A stretch of DNA of 39,696 nucleotides, taken from Lingula anatina. Taxonomy: Eukaryota > Brachiopoda > Lingulata > Lingulida > Lingulidae. The stretch lies in NCBI RefSeq assembly GCF_001039355.2, contig NW_019775524.1:761856-801551 (forward strand), read 5' to 3'. Below, piece by piece: positions 20,493 through 31,475 of this stretch (position 1 is the first letter of the stretch; the number at the start of each line of letters is the position of its first letter). A program made the position numbers and the translations under genes. The notes beneath the pieces are model-generated. The model was not told where the DNA came from and made no database searches. It worked only from the letters and a program-made list of their open reading frames with translations.

Positions 20493-22291
20493 CTACCATT
20501 CTGATTTCTTATCTATTGTATTTTCAGTTCTCTCTTTGCTGGTCTCCGTCTTTTTACTCACCAGGTTATAAGGATACTGTGGATAACTCTTGGTGTTATT
20601 AAGTCCAATAGGAATTTCATCCGTATGTGTCCTTGATTGTGATTGGACAATGGGGTCAATCTGAGCCAAGTCTAATTCGCTCAGCTGATTTAGTTGGGCT
20701 CCTTTGAATTTCAGCGGGAGAGCACACTTGATTTCCCAGCGCATGTAGACGTTGAGGCCAGGCGTGTACATCCAGCGTCGCATCCAAACTATGTCGCTGT
20801 CACAGTACCATGGGTTTCCTGTGAGTGTGATGCTCCGTAATTTGGGGAGGTAGTCTGGAAAGTGGACAGGCAGTCGGGATAGTCCCGTGTTCATTAAGTT
20901 TAAGTCTGTTAGAGTATTGAAATAGCCTGCATTCAGGTCCCAAGATAACATTTTCGCCACAATGAGAGGACTGCCAGTTAAATCGAGAAAACGCAATGAT
21001 TTCATATCCTTGAACAAGCCTGAAGGAACGTAATCCAGTTTGTCCAGGTTTCTGATCTTTAGCATAATGAGACCGGAAAGTTCATCCAGTGCCATGGGGT
21101 CTAGAACGAGGGTGGGGTTGTCTGAGAGATCCAGGGACTGTAGTCGCGACATCCCTGCAAATGCACGCACTTCGATTTGAGCGATACTGTTCTTCTCCAG
21201 GTCCAAGTTGCGTAGATTTACGAGCCCTTAAATGTGCGTTTGGTTATTTTTTTGATACGATTCTTCTGAAGGTATAGTGATGAGAGGGACCAGTGATGAC
21301 GGAAAATATTTTCTGGAATATTGTAGATATTGTTTTCCTCCAAATGCAGAATTCGTAGGCGGCTTGGAATACGTTTTGGGAGCAGAGAAAGGTAATTTTT
21401 ATTCAACCACAGTTCCTGAAGTTGACGCATATGGCGGAAGGCTTCATTGTGAATATACTCCAGTGAATTGTTTGCCAAATTGAGTTTACTCAGTCGTGTA
21501 TTTTGACGAAAATCATTTGCACTAATGTACCTTATATTGTTGTGCCCCATGCGAATATCTTGTAGTGATTTAGGTAGTCCCTCTACAACCTGCCCAAGTT
21601 GACAGAATTCTAAGTCAATCAGGGACAACTTGCTGCTATCAAATTTCAGGCTCATTAAATCAGTGAGGGGATTGTTATTGAGTTTAAGGTACCGTAACCT
21701 CCGCAGGTTGCGAAAGGCATTGGAATCAATGGCGGAGATGTCATTATGGCTGAGGTCAAGGTACCGCAACCTGATGTTCTCTATGAAAGTTTTCTCGGTG
21801 ATAGTTTGTAGGTTGTTGTATTTCAAGTTTAGTATTGTGATCCTCCTGAGTCCTCTAAATAGGCCCTCTACATCTACAAGAGCGTTGTTGGCCAGCGTAA
21901 TAGCCTGAAGACTCCGTGCTCCACGGAACATGCCCCTCGGCAACTTCTCTAGCTTGTTCTTGCTTAGATCCATACCTGCAAGGTTTCTGAAGTTTGCAAA
22001 AATCCCGTCCTCGATGGAAGAGATACGGTTGCTTGCCAGCATGAGGGTCTGCAGACGAGTCAGGTGTGCCAGTGACGCACGCGTCAGGTTTGTTATTAAG
22101 TTATTGTGTACATCGAGGTGTGTCAGTGTTGGCAAGAAATCGTCCGGGATTTCCTTCAGGTACATGCCATTGCAGTAGGCTCTGTTTGCCATGCAGGGGC
22201 ATTTTCTCGAGCAAAGCCCATTGACCTCATTAAGATTCCAGGCCAAGCCTAATAAAACAATTAAAAGCCAATAAAAACTTGACCCCTTCAT
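20493..22291 (-). CDS. Secreted leucine-rich repeat protein, single exon, frame broken near 21226
   Basis: The start is taken at ATG 22291. The same frame is open to 22324 but only through a GTG, and no ATG precedes. The N-terminus MKGSSFYWLLIVLLGLAWN is a signal peptide. An LRRNT follows (C-S-R-K-C-P-C, then a fourth Cys). Then come about 19 leucine-rich repeats of about 24 residues with L-x-x-L-x-L-x-x-N cores, 13 before and about 6 after the break. A C-terminal cap, NPWYCDSDIVWMRRWM, is followed by about 85 hydrophilic residues. There is no membrane segment, so it is probably secreted or extracellular matrix. About 599 residues would result. At CCC 21225-21227 (GGG on the - strand) one base is missing: the first frame stops at 21218-21220, while the second resumes a perfect repeat (G-L-V-N-L-R-N-L-D-L-E-K-N). 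The gene lies antisense in the last ACAP2-like intron. I cannot name an orthologue; chaoptin- or LRRC15-like proteins share this layout. Confidence 0.85.
21218..21229 (-). other. Frameshift point in the LRR gene
   Basis: The - strand reads T-T-T-A-A-G-G-G-C-T-C-G-T-A-A. The repeat consensus demands F-K-G-L-V, which needs one more G in the G run. The break therefore sits in a short homopolymer, where both assembly errors and real indels are common. Both halves keep intact repeat spacing and no other stop is seen. Confidence 0.8.
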
Positions 22292-25177
22292 GCTGATGTT
22301 TACATAATATGACTCCTCTCCCACAATATTTGCTGTTGGTTTTTTTTCTCTCCCTCAATTACTCAGCTGACTGAGAAGAACTTTGTCTCAGTTGTTGTCG
22401 CTGTCTAATTTTTTCCCTTGTCCTTACGTTCCTCCGGCTCTGAATATTCTGTGTGTATTATTAACCTAATCCTCTCTCATTGTTACAACTTAGTGCTCGT
22501 TCCATTATGTGAAATTTCAAAGCAGGGCTGTAATTTCCTTTCAATGGTGGTTGTAAACTAGCCTCTTTTCCCTCCAGCTAATATATTTAGAACCTGTAAC
22601 AGTAGTATGGGGGGTAATATTAGTCAGTGTGCATACAGTTTAGTACTCAGATTTGGTGACCCTGAAAAAATTTCTAATCACGAATGGTATAGCGATATAT
22701 AGCGCCTGTTTAGATTTTTCTCCCTTTTTCCTTTTTTTGTTTTTACTGATTTTGTTTGGTTAATCCATTGAATTTTGAAAAACAGTTAAATGTTTTCTAT
22801 CCACAGATTTTGTGGTTTGTGGTTTTCTCCCCCTCTGTGTTGAAAAATGTGAAAAACCTTTCTTTGATGTTAGAGATTATGAACTTTTTTCCCTGTGGTT
22901 ATACCAGTACTGCTCTCACAACTGACGTTTAAAGTGTGTGTATGGTGAATTTTACAACAAGCGTGTCACTGAGTTCAAAGCAAACTCCTTTTACTTCAAA
23001 TTAACCTAAACCCTTTTATTACAGGCATACCATTCATGTAAAAAATTACAATAAATCTCAACCATACCTGCTAGTTCGCGTTTGTCACTGAAAACTGCTA
23101 GACGGCTTGCCTTGTGGTCTAAACTTGAATAAGAAAGAGGTTGTATGTCCCTTGCTGGGAAGCTGATTGCACTGTCACAGGCAACTGTCTTTGTTATAGC
23201 AACATTAGTATGGGTGCTCTGTCTAGGGTGGGATCAGGTAGCTGAACAGCAGTCTTGAATAGCTGATTAATCCTCTCCCATCCTTTAAATAAAGGTGTAT
23301 GGTTCTAGGTTCTTTGTCTTATAAAGAGAGAAAAAGTGAGTAAGAGAACGATGTTGAGGGTCTATTCTTTGGCTGCAGTTCTGTTCCCCTCTTCCACCAA
23401 GGCCCTCTCAAAATGTCATTCAGGTTTCTGAGACGTCTGAACTTTAATAGAAGGGATCTGTATTAAACCACTCTCTCCTCTGTCTAGGTAACGTTCCCTG
23501 CTGGGTAGAAGCCAGAAAAGCGTGAAGTCTGTAATTTTTTGTTGCTTTTTTTGTTGTAAAATTACCTCACAGTCTGCAAATCTACATAAAGTGTTTTTGT
23601 AATCATAGGATGGATCTCTGCCAGATAAAAGTTTCAGTTACAGTTGTTTTTTTATCATAAAGTTAATCCACATGACATTGTTTTAATGTTCTCCCAAATT
23701 CATAGCAAATAGCTTAATCCAACTGTGAAAGATCAAACATGTTTATTTTTTTTGTCCTCTATTTTTTTTTCTTTTTTGATGATGGAAGTGGTCCTCACTG
23801 TGCCTGCAATTGTTTATCCGTCTGCTTTAATCCCACAAGAAAAGGTTGCCCCAGTTACATCACACCCAAGTCTTTTCTAATCCAGTTATCCAAATATCCA
23901 ATTATCAAGTTAAATATTCCACAGAAAATGTTTTTTGAGTTCCAAATTCCATGTAGCATAAAACCACATCAAAGTTCATACAATATTCTAGTCCTGTGTT
24001 TTTCCTCAATGAGTTAATTCCCTATACAATTACCATTCACTTTGTATCACTAAGGAAGGGTCACCTGCACCCATTGCTGTCTCTAGCCTGGTCAGTTGTT
24101 TGGTCAGAAATTAACTGACCACTCTTGTTTATTGGCCACTACCAGTAGCCTGACCGCTCACCTTTCCCCAGCTGAAGTGCCCTGTGTACTGATCTCTGCA
24201 AAGAGTGTGCTCTAACTCTAATACCAACCTGTACATTAGGAGTGGGTGGGGCCTGCATGTGATTGACAGTTCATGCCCACATGTTGCATGCTAACTTATG
24301 GGCGGAGCCTAATGTGAATGTCACTTGGGGTTTTATGTTGCATTGTGATTTGCAGTATTTACGCGTTGTGGGAGGGGCTGTAGATAACTGGCAGGGAGGA
24401 GAGTGTCTAGCAGTACTGTGATTTCATTCTAGGGTATGTTTACTGGTCCTTATTTTCAATCAGATGTTAAAAGCCATATGGGGAAGGGTTATCAATAGTC
24501 CCACTAGGATAATGACAGCAAATGCAGTTGGGAAAGAAACATGCAGATACTGATTGCTTCGTAAACCTGTTTAATCTCACCAGTGACTCTTTTAATTATG
24601 GAAAAGGCCACAGCTTGATCTGTCTAAAACTGATAGTTAGCAGGGAGTTTGGAGTCTGAAAATTTTAATAAAAAACACAAACCCTTGACAGGTCTTGTCA
24701 ATCAGTCTGCGGGTAGCAATAGGTGTGATTGACAAGAATGCCTCATGACCATCCTCCCCCCCCCCCCCCCCCCCAATCAAAATAATCTGACCTTACTGAT
24801 CAGAAAAGGTTTACAGAACTTACAGTTCATTTTCACAATACAGGCATATAGCTGCCAAGTCAATGTAATGGCATTTAAGGGGGGGGGGGGGGGGGGGGGG
24901 GCTATCAAACTACCGCAGATTTTCTCCATCTACTTTAATAACGAAGTACATTCCTATTTTACTGATGAATGATTCTGTTAACGTATTATGGTCTGAAACT
25001 TATGAAAATCACAGTGGCGTATCAGTGTTGATAACATGTGCTTGAATAATGGACTGCATTAATAAAGCTTAAGTTGAAGTTTGATTCAGCTAGTTGAATG
25101 CCATGAGGGTATCAACTTCACGGGTATTGTCACTACTGAAAATTTGAACACATTTGTTTACTTAAGTCATTGATTTA
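22292..25177. other. Upstream side of the LRR gene (- strand 5' region)
   Basis: No exon recognised. The first 200 bp should hold the LRR gene's leader and promoter; I see no clear TATA box. At 24240-24400 three GC-box-like motifs (GTGGGGCCTG, GGGCGGAGCC, GGGAGGGGCT) lie about 2 kb upstream of the gene and could be a distal Sp/KLF-type element. A C19 tract (24756-24774) and a G23 tract (24879-24901) follow. Confidence 0.45.
24240..24390. promoter_or_regulatory. Cluster of GC-box-like motifs
   Basis: GTGGGTGGGGCC, GGGCGGAGCC and GGGAGGGGCTG occur within 140 bp in otherwise AT-rich sequence. They resemble Sp1/KLF sites. They lie about 2 kb upstream of the LRR gene start on its coding strand. 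Function is inferred from motif shape only. Confidence 0.2.
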
Positions 25178-25433
25178 GGGACCATTCCCAGACCCTATCG
25201 TACTAACTGTGGATCGATCTATCTCCAAGAGAATTCCCACTAAATTGCAAGCAGCTTAAGCGGCTTAGATGTCTGACACGCCTACTGAAGCTGCAAGGGG
25301 GTAATTAATTATGGTTTGCAGCTTCAGTAGGCATGCCAGACATCTAAGCTGCTTAAGCTAAAAGCAATTTAGTGAGAAACCCCTTGGAGATGGATCGATC
25401 CCACTAGATCGATCTAAGTATGGGAACCCAGTC
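25178..25433. mobile_element. Foldback Harbinger-like MITE with TTA duplication
   Basis: 256 bp flanked by TTA (25175-25177) and TTA (25434-25436). The ends GGGACCATTCCCAGACC and (inverted) GACTGGGTTCCCATAC fit the family. The arms pair almost end to end: CAGCTTAAGCGGCTTAGATG and GCCTACTGAAGCTGCAA on the left face TTGCAGCTTCAGTAGGC and CATCTAAGCTGCTTAAG on the right, around a GGGGGTAATTAATTATGG centre. It can fold into one long hairpin. Confidence 0.85.
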
Positions 25434-25989
25434 TTAGTGCATCTTTTGACAGGTTTTAAGTTGACTTGAAATTTGCTGTATGCAAATTGTCCCTTTCAAA
25501 TTTTGATTGCTTTTACTTATCTCAGCATGATGTAATGTTATCGACATACTCTATAATGTGTTGAAGGTTTGAATGGTTATGTAATCGTATCTGTCTTCCA
25601 TTATCAGGCAGACTTTGGGGGGGGAACTTATTTACTTTTCACAATACAATTCCTTCATCAATATCACACTCGTATGTCAGAGTAATCAAGGCTGTGGATA
25701 ATTGCAGAAAGTTAAGAAGTCCTCTTAATTTTTTTTGTTGTTATCATCTTTTTGAAATATGTACTGGTATGCAGCCCCGTTTTCGATTTATATGATGTTA
25801 TCATCCCCACTGAACAATGTAGAGAAAGAAATCTACTCCTTCACATTGAAACCTTGAGCTAACAACATTTTAAAGTCCTTGTAAACCAAGTGGAAGATTT
25901 TAATGGAGCTGATTTTGACCTAATTGTGGTTGCGTTTTTTTTTTTTTTTTTTTTCCTTTCTTAAACTTTTGTCATTGTTGTGCTGGGCT

Positions 25990-27490
25990 ACATTATGTGA
26001 GCCATGATTTATAAGCCCCAGGGTCCCTTTCGTAACTGTAGCATGGAAAATTGTCAAAATTGACTGTTATAGTTTTGTTATCGTTGTTGCCACGATATAT
26101 TAACCGTTTCCTAAGCAAATGGGCCAGTTTTGTAACTATGTCTCATAAATGATGAGTGAGGTTTGTGACTTTGAGACGCTGCCAGTTTCATAACTCCAAC
26201 CTCACTGAATTAAAGACAACTTTTAATGAATTTGAATGCAATTTCATTGTCATCATCATCATCATCATTCCTCTTCGTCCCGTGTGGGACATAAGGCCAC
26301 ACAATCTCATTGTCATCATCATCATCATTCCTCTTCATCCCGTGTGGGACATAAGGCCACACAATTTCATTGTCATCATCATCATCATCATTCCTCTTCA
26401 TCCCGTGTGGGACATAAGGCCACACAATTTCATTGTCATCATCATCATCATCATCATTCCTCTTCATCCCGTGTGGGACATAGGGCCACACAATTTCATT
26501 GTACAATTGCAAAATACTAGCTATGAAAGTTGTATTATTAACTGCAATCAATTTGTGAAGTCTTGGCCAGCTTTCATCAAGGTTCCTCGCCGTTTACAGG
26601 TTTTTTTTCTCAACTGCAAACTATTTTCAATATGGCAGAAGAATCAAGGAGCTGTACGTTAGAACTTTTAGAGTTTCCAAGTCAGAAAAAATTATATTTT
26701 CTTTTCTTTTTTCATCAGTAATGAAAAAAAAATTATTCTTGATGTCCACATCAATGAGCTTTAAAATGGCTAGGGTATCATTAACAGAATTTGAGGGGGG
26801 AAAAGGATATTAGTTGCCAAGCTCACTCAATGCTTGGACTACAAATTTGTTTTGAAACTAACATTCTTGAAGAAAAAGGGTATTGTAGCCTGCTATTTGG
26901 GCATAACTGTGGTTTTGGTGAGTTGTCAACATTTCATGGTTTTGTGTTGTAACTGTTTTGGAGAGTCATAACATTGTGAGCAACGATCTTAGCCCTCTGG
27001 GACGGTTTTATAACTAGCCGGAAAACTGGTGAAATTTTGTAGATCCAAAATATGGCCCACTTTTTTCATTATCATGCCTGGCCACACTATGTGAGTTATG
27101 ACTTTATAAAGGGCTATGGGCCACTATAATTTTGTAACAAGCCTGGAAAATGGTCTAATTTTTAAGACCAGCAGTGTAGTATATTTCAATTCAGTTCTTT
27201 TTTGTTATGCCACATTATGTATTCGTGTAACGCTGTGCCAGTTTCGTAACTAGCCAGAAAAATTGGCAAAAACCTTCAGCCAGACCAAAAATTTGGCCAA
27301 CTCACATTATGCGAGATATGGTTTAAGCCATTGTGCCAGTTTCACAACCATGTTTCGTAAGCAAATATTAATAATTTGACTTTGATGCATGGCCAGTAAG
27401 TCTCATAACTCTCGACCGGAAATCGGTCAATTTTTTTTTTTAATGGCCTATTTCAGATGTGTATTAGGTCTCAGAAATAACATTGGGCTG
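25990..27490. repeat. Decayed long-period tandem array
   Basis: Phrases such as GCCAGTTTYRTAACTAGCC, RGAAAATTGGYAAA and CACATTATGTGAGTTATG recur in the same order every 100-170 bp, for example near 25990, 26110, 26190, 27005, 27075, 27120, 27215, 27240, 27310 and 27400. The copies are heavily diverged and are interrupted by the minisatellite at 26240. No coding frame survives through them. Confidence 0.55.
26240..26505. repeat. Minisatellite: four units of (ATC)n plus hairpin block
   Basis: Each 60-69-bp unit is TTTCATTG-(TCA/ATC)n-TTCCTCTTCATCCC-GTGTGGGACATAAGGCCACAC. The ATC count varies by unit while the rest is nearly identical. GTGTGG and CCACAC form a hairpin with a short loop. All three + frames and the - strand stay open because the unit lacks stops; this gives His-, Ile- or Asp-rich phantom proteins. 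Confidence 0.95.
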
Positions 27491-28562
27491 GGCCATAAGC
27501 CATGGCATTCTAGTTATAAAAAAGCATAGTATTTCATTTAATTAATTAAATGGACTTTCACGTATTTATTTTTGGGGGAAAGTGAATTAAATTCAAGGGG
27601 TTTAAAGTTTAAAACCAGTGTAAAGCCATAGTTTTTCATTATTATTAATTTTTTAAGAAACTGCTCCCTGCATGACCTCGTAGGATTGGCAATCCAGCTC
27701 TTTATTATCTTATTTCTGATTATTATTTTATATTTTTTAAATATTTTTTAGGGCGAAATATCGATTTCACTACATAGTGCATCAAAGCATTGTAATAAGC
27801 GTCTTGCAATAATAACCGCACAGGAAGAATCCAACATTTCCATTATAATCCTACCTCAAGTGAGGGGCAGTAGGGTGAAGTGGTGGCCTATTCTTACATA
27901 ATGATCATTGGTTGTGTACTTAAAGTGTTAAATGGGAAATTAAGTGTGTGCGTGCCAGAAGAGAATACAAGTTCTGCAAGGGCTTAATAAGGCATGCTAC
28001 GACATAAGAGTTACATATTTACAGTTTAAAGGGGTCAAGAGTAAAGGACTGGGGACATCCTTTTCCTTCACCCTGTAAGTTTAGGTGCAGTCGGCATTAC
28101 GCCACAGCCAAATAATGGTGATGACTCAATCTTTTCAGTGGGGAAAATTATGAGTTATATAGCTGTATTTTTTGAAAGTCATAAACCCTTGAAATAAGAT
28201 CATTCCTATTGAGTGGTAGCAACAAAAATGAAAGGCAGGCTACCTCAAAGTTTTCTTCTATACAGCAAAAGTACCACAGTTACTACACAGAAATAGATTT
28301 ATAATGATTCTAAAATTATGTATCTGAAATATTAAATTAATATTTTTACCTATTGAAAAGAACAAGTTATTACCATATTCCAAATTACTCTTTAATCTGT
28401 GGGGAACTAAAGTGATGAATAATTGAGATTAAGACAAATGAAAATGTGTATGATAAAAAAAGAACATCTCTTATAAAGAGGTAGCTAATGGGCTTTTATT
28501 ATCACTATTTCACAGGAGACAATAAAAAATGTAATTGCATGAACCTAATGGGAAATGTATAT

Positions 28563-28640
28563 GGGCGCGTTCACAATGAAACTCTCATTCTACTAGATTG
28601 ATCCAATTCAGCTTAAGCGGCTTAGTGAGTCTCTTCACAG
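28563..28640. mobile_element. Truncated family B MITE end
   Basis: GGGCGCGTTCACAATGAAAC, then CTACTAGATTGATCCAATTC and AGCTTAAGCGGCTTAGTGAG, match the left end and core of the families at 36522 and 25178. No right end is visible. Confidence 0.5.
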
Positions 28641-29714
28641 TAAAACCTATGTGTGTTCTCAGAACAAATATTGTTTTAGAGTGGACCTCTTCCCAGTCAA
28701 GAGGGTGGTTCATTTAAACCCCCTCCCCGCCCCCAACAGCCCATCCCTATTCCCCCTCCCCCTCCCCCCTACTACCACAGACCTGAAGAAGGTACATAGA
28801 AAGCCCACTTTGCTGACACCTCCAAAACCAGTGGGAAATCAATTACATTGTGTGGTTTATCACCCAAATCTAAAAAATGTACAAGATAAGGACAGTGCCC
28901 AGCACTGTTTTAATTAAAATTAAAATGGCATGAAGATAAAGTAGCAGTTTAATTGGGTTTGGTTGCATTCATATAAAACTTCTAAGAATATCTCAGGTAT
29001 GGGTTTTAGGCACACCCCAGGAAGTAGACAGCTTGATTGCAATCAATTCATTGGTCAGCTTTAAGAAACAAAATACCCATCACTAGCAATTATAGTCATG
29101 TTAGCGTTTCTGTTTCTCAGTCCCCATGCCCAATTTAGCTAAATGTCTATATATGTTATATAAACATATACATGTACGTATAAAAAAACTAATAGTGTAC
29201 AGAGTCTGTAAAATGTAATTTGTAAGCATTTTAGTGGGCAATACAGTATAATTATTATCATAACATTGGGGGATAACATTTTATAACAAATAAACAGACT
29301 TTTATAAGGAGCCCATTCAAGAACAACTTAAGCCATTATTACATGTCTCAGGTTTCAATGTTAAATTCCTAGTACTCGTTGTATAAAGTGTGTGAAGGCC
29401 TTCAGGTCATTCCATAAATAGGGCTGGAGTTAGGTTAGTGACACACACATTTTGTGTGATATATATGTAACTGTTTTATATCACTTCTTAATTACTGCTG
29501 ATTTTTTTTCCATGGGGGTGGGGGGGGGAGTGCTGTGGTATCAAGCAGAGACAATTATGAGACAGCTCAGAATGTTGCAAATATTTCAAACTGATGCAGA
29601 TGTTTACTTTTTCTTGTGGAGGGACTCCTTCTAATCTAAACTTTACTATAAATTAAAATACGTCAGTATAAAAGATGGTTGTTGGGTCATAAACCTTTTG
29701 TAAAAATGTGCTAA

Positions 29715-29717
<3 letters not shown>

Positions 29718-29772
<55 letters not shown>
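29718..29772. repeat. (TTA)18 microsatellite
   Basis: Uninterrupted trinucleotide tract of about 55 bp. Confidence 0.95.
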
Positions 29773-29773
<1 letters not shown>

Positions 29774-31254
29774 AAACCTGAAGTTTAGTGTGCCTAACAG
29801 TTGACTTGGTTATTGCTAATAAATGAGCCAGAATGAAAGCAGAAAGTTAATTAAGTAGAAGTCAGATAGTAAGGCATGCTCACTGATAAACAGGGTGTGA
29901 TAAGATTAAAGTTTAACAATAGCAGAAATAGATTAAATTGGATTTTTGGGGTATAACTGGATGTTGGCCTTTAGAAAGATATTACGTTATGCCTGGAAAA
30001 ACAGAACTGTTTAAAAATTTTTGTGAGAACATGATTTGATGGATAAAATTATGGTTTAATAAGTGACAATTTGGAACAACTGTGATCAAAGGATGAAGTC
30101 TGTTACAGTAGGGAAAGATGAACTGAAAAATCCTAGAGTTATGAAGTTATTGGTGAGTTATCAGATGTCAATCTTTTTTTAGATGCACTCGACCAAAAAA
30201 GTTTGGAAACATGAAATTTGTAATAAGTAAAAAACTGTGTTGTAGTGGGGAAAATCTTCAATGTATATAAAAGAGTAACAAATGGTGAGAGCTTTATCCA
30301 TCAATATTTGGTTAAAATATTTACCTCAGCTCATATGGTTATTTTATAATTATTAAAAGTACAATTAAAAACTACAGTTAGAACTACAACTACAATAAAA
30401 ACTACAATAGATCTTGAATCAGGCCTTTTAGAAAGAGTTTTTTAACTAACCACTTTTTTCGGCTGAAAAATTTGTTGCTCGGAATCAAAATTTGGTCTTG
30501 GTTCTCCACCATTTTTCAAGTCAACTGAATGGCTAAAAAGGTCTTCCTCTTCAGAAAAACCACTCCCCCCCCCTCTTTGAAATCCCTTGCTACAGGCCTG
30601 CGTCTGGGTTGAAATAGCCTTATATTTTCTGTTGCATACAGGAAATTAATGTGGAGAAACAAACATGTGGATTTAACAATTTTATGTGCAGCACGCCCAG
30701 AGGCAGATACAACTTAGTATCCACGTGCATTTACTCAAATCAGCATGTAAGAAACACAAGTTATTTCCTCATTCAACTGAAGGCCTTGGATCTGAAATTC
30801 TCCTCCCTGTGAGTTGTTTGAATAAATAACACATCTGTAACATTAATATAGCAGTTAAATCCACAACTTTTATAAGCCCTGCTTGCATACAAGAGTTAGG
30901 GCACGTTCACACTTGACTTTTGGGGATTGCTCACAAACGGATGATAATTTGAAGGTTATCAGGTGCAAATGAGGTATTTTTAATCCAAAACAGCAAAAGT
31001 TGATTGCTTGATTACATGCTGTGCATGACCATGCTAGTTGGTCAAGACTTTTGTGTCAAAGGGCTTTGTAAGTAAGCTGGATTTGGAAGCAAAGTATATA
31101 ACTGAACGTAAACGGGTCTTGGGAATGTTTTGAGGGTTTTAATATCACAACAAAGAACACTTGCATCACTTTGTGCGGGCTGTTTACCGAGGAAGGAGTT
31201 ATGAAGTACTTCCTATTCAGCTCAATGTAGCACTTCTAAAGTGGTGTGTTTTTC

Positions 31255-31475
31255 TTCCTCAGAGGTAAATTGCTCCTTGGTGTTCTGCACTTTACGGCAG
31301 TGTTTGGCTTCTTTAAGCTGATCAAAAGGACCGCTGGCCCGGGTCGTTAGCCTCTTGACCTGCGGTTACAGCCCTCTGTGATGTCCGACAAATCAAAAGT
31401 GTGTACAGAGATGTGCCCCGCGACTATATCAAAGCTGGCCCCTTCACAAAGGCAGTCCATTAGATATCAAAATGT
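31255..31475. promoter_or_regulatory. GC-elevated island with four ATCAAA motifs
   Basis: Unlike the AT-rich flanks, this stretch is mixed in composition and non-repetitive. ATCAAA occurs at 31321, 31392, 31428 (as ATCAAAG) and 31466. ATCAAAG is the TCF/LEF core; only one of the four is a full match. Candidate enhancer, inference only. Confidence 0.2.
31263..31350 (+). CDS. Candidate hydrophobic terminal exon
   Basis: A strong acceptor (gtttttcttcctcag) ends at 31262. Phase 2 then reads GKLLLGVLHFTAVFGFFK, a membrane-like stretch, followed by LIKRTAGPGR and TAG at 31348-31350. The surrounding 200 bp is clearly more GC-rich than the intron. No partner exon was found, and the peptide matches nothing I know. 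It could equally be a conserved regulatory element with an accidental open frame. Confidence 0.2.

Larger units (their letters stand above)
25437..31262. other. Large intron, middle part
   Basis: Beyond the arrays at 25990-27490 and 26240-26505, this holds a truncated MITE end (28563-28640), a C-rich tract (28719-28770), a (TTA)n tract (29718-29772) and AT-rich unique DNA. No exon recognised. Confidence 0.5.

Noticed and set aside
20363-22178. Several + strand frames of 60-90 codons
   Set aside because: They are shadows of the LRR gene on the opposite strand.
26240-26505. Regular direct repeats that could suggest a CRISPR array
   Set aside because: The units are contiguous with a trinucleotide tract instead of unique spacers, and the DNA is clearly eukaryotic.
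26156-26662. A 168-codon + frame and a 113-codon - frame with repeated I-P-L-H-P-V-W-D or Asp-rich units
   Set aside because: The unit length is a multiple of three and lacks stops, so several frames are open by chance. Units differ only in ATC number, and there is no start or splice context.
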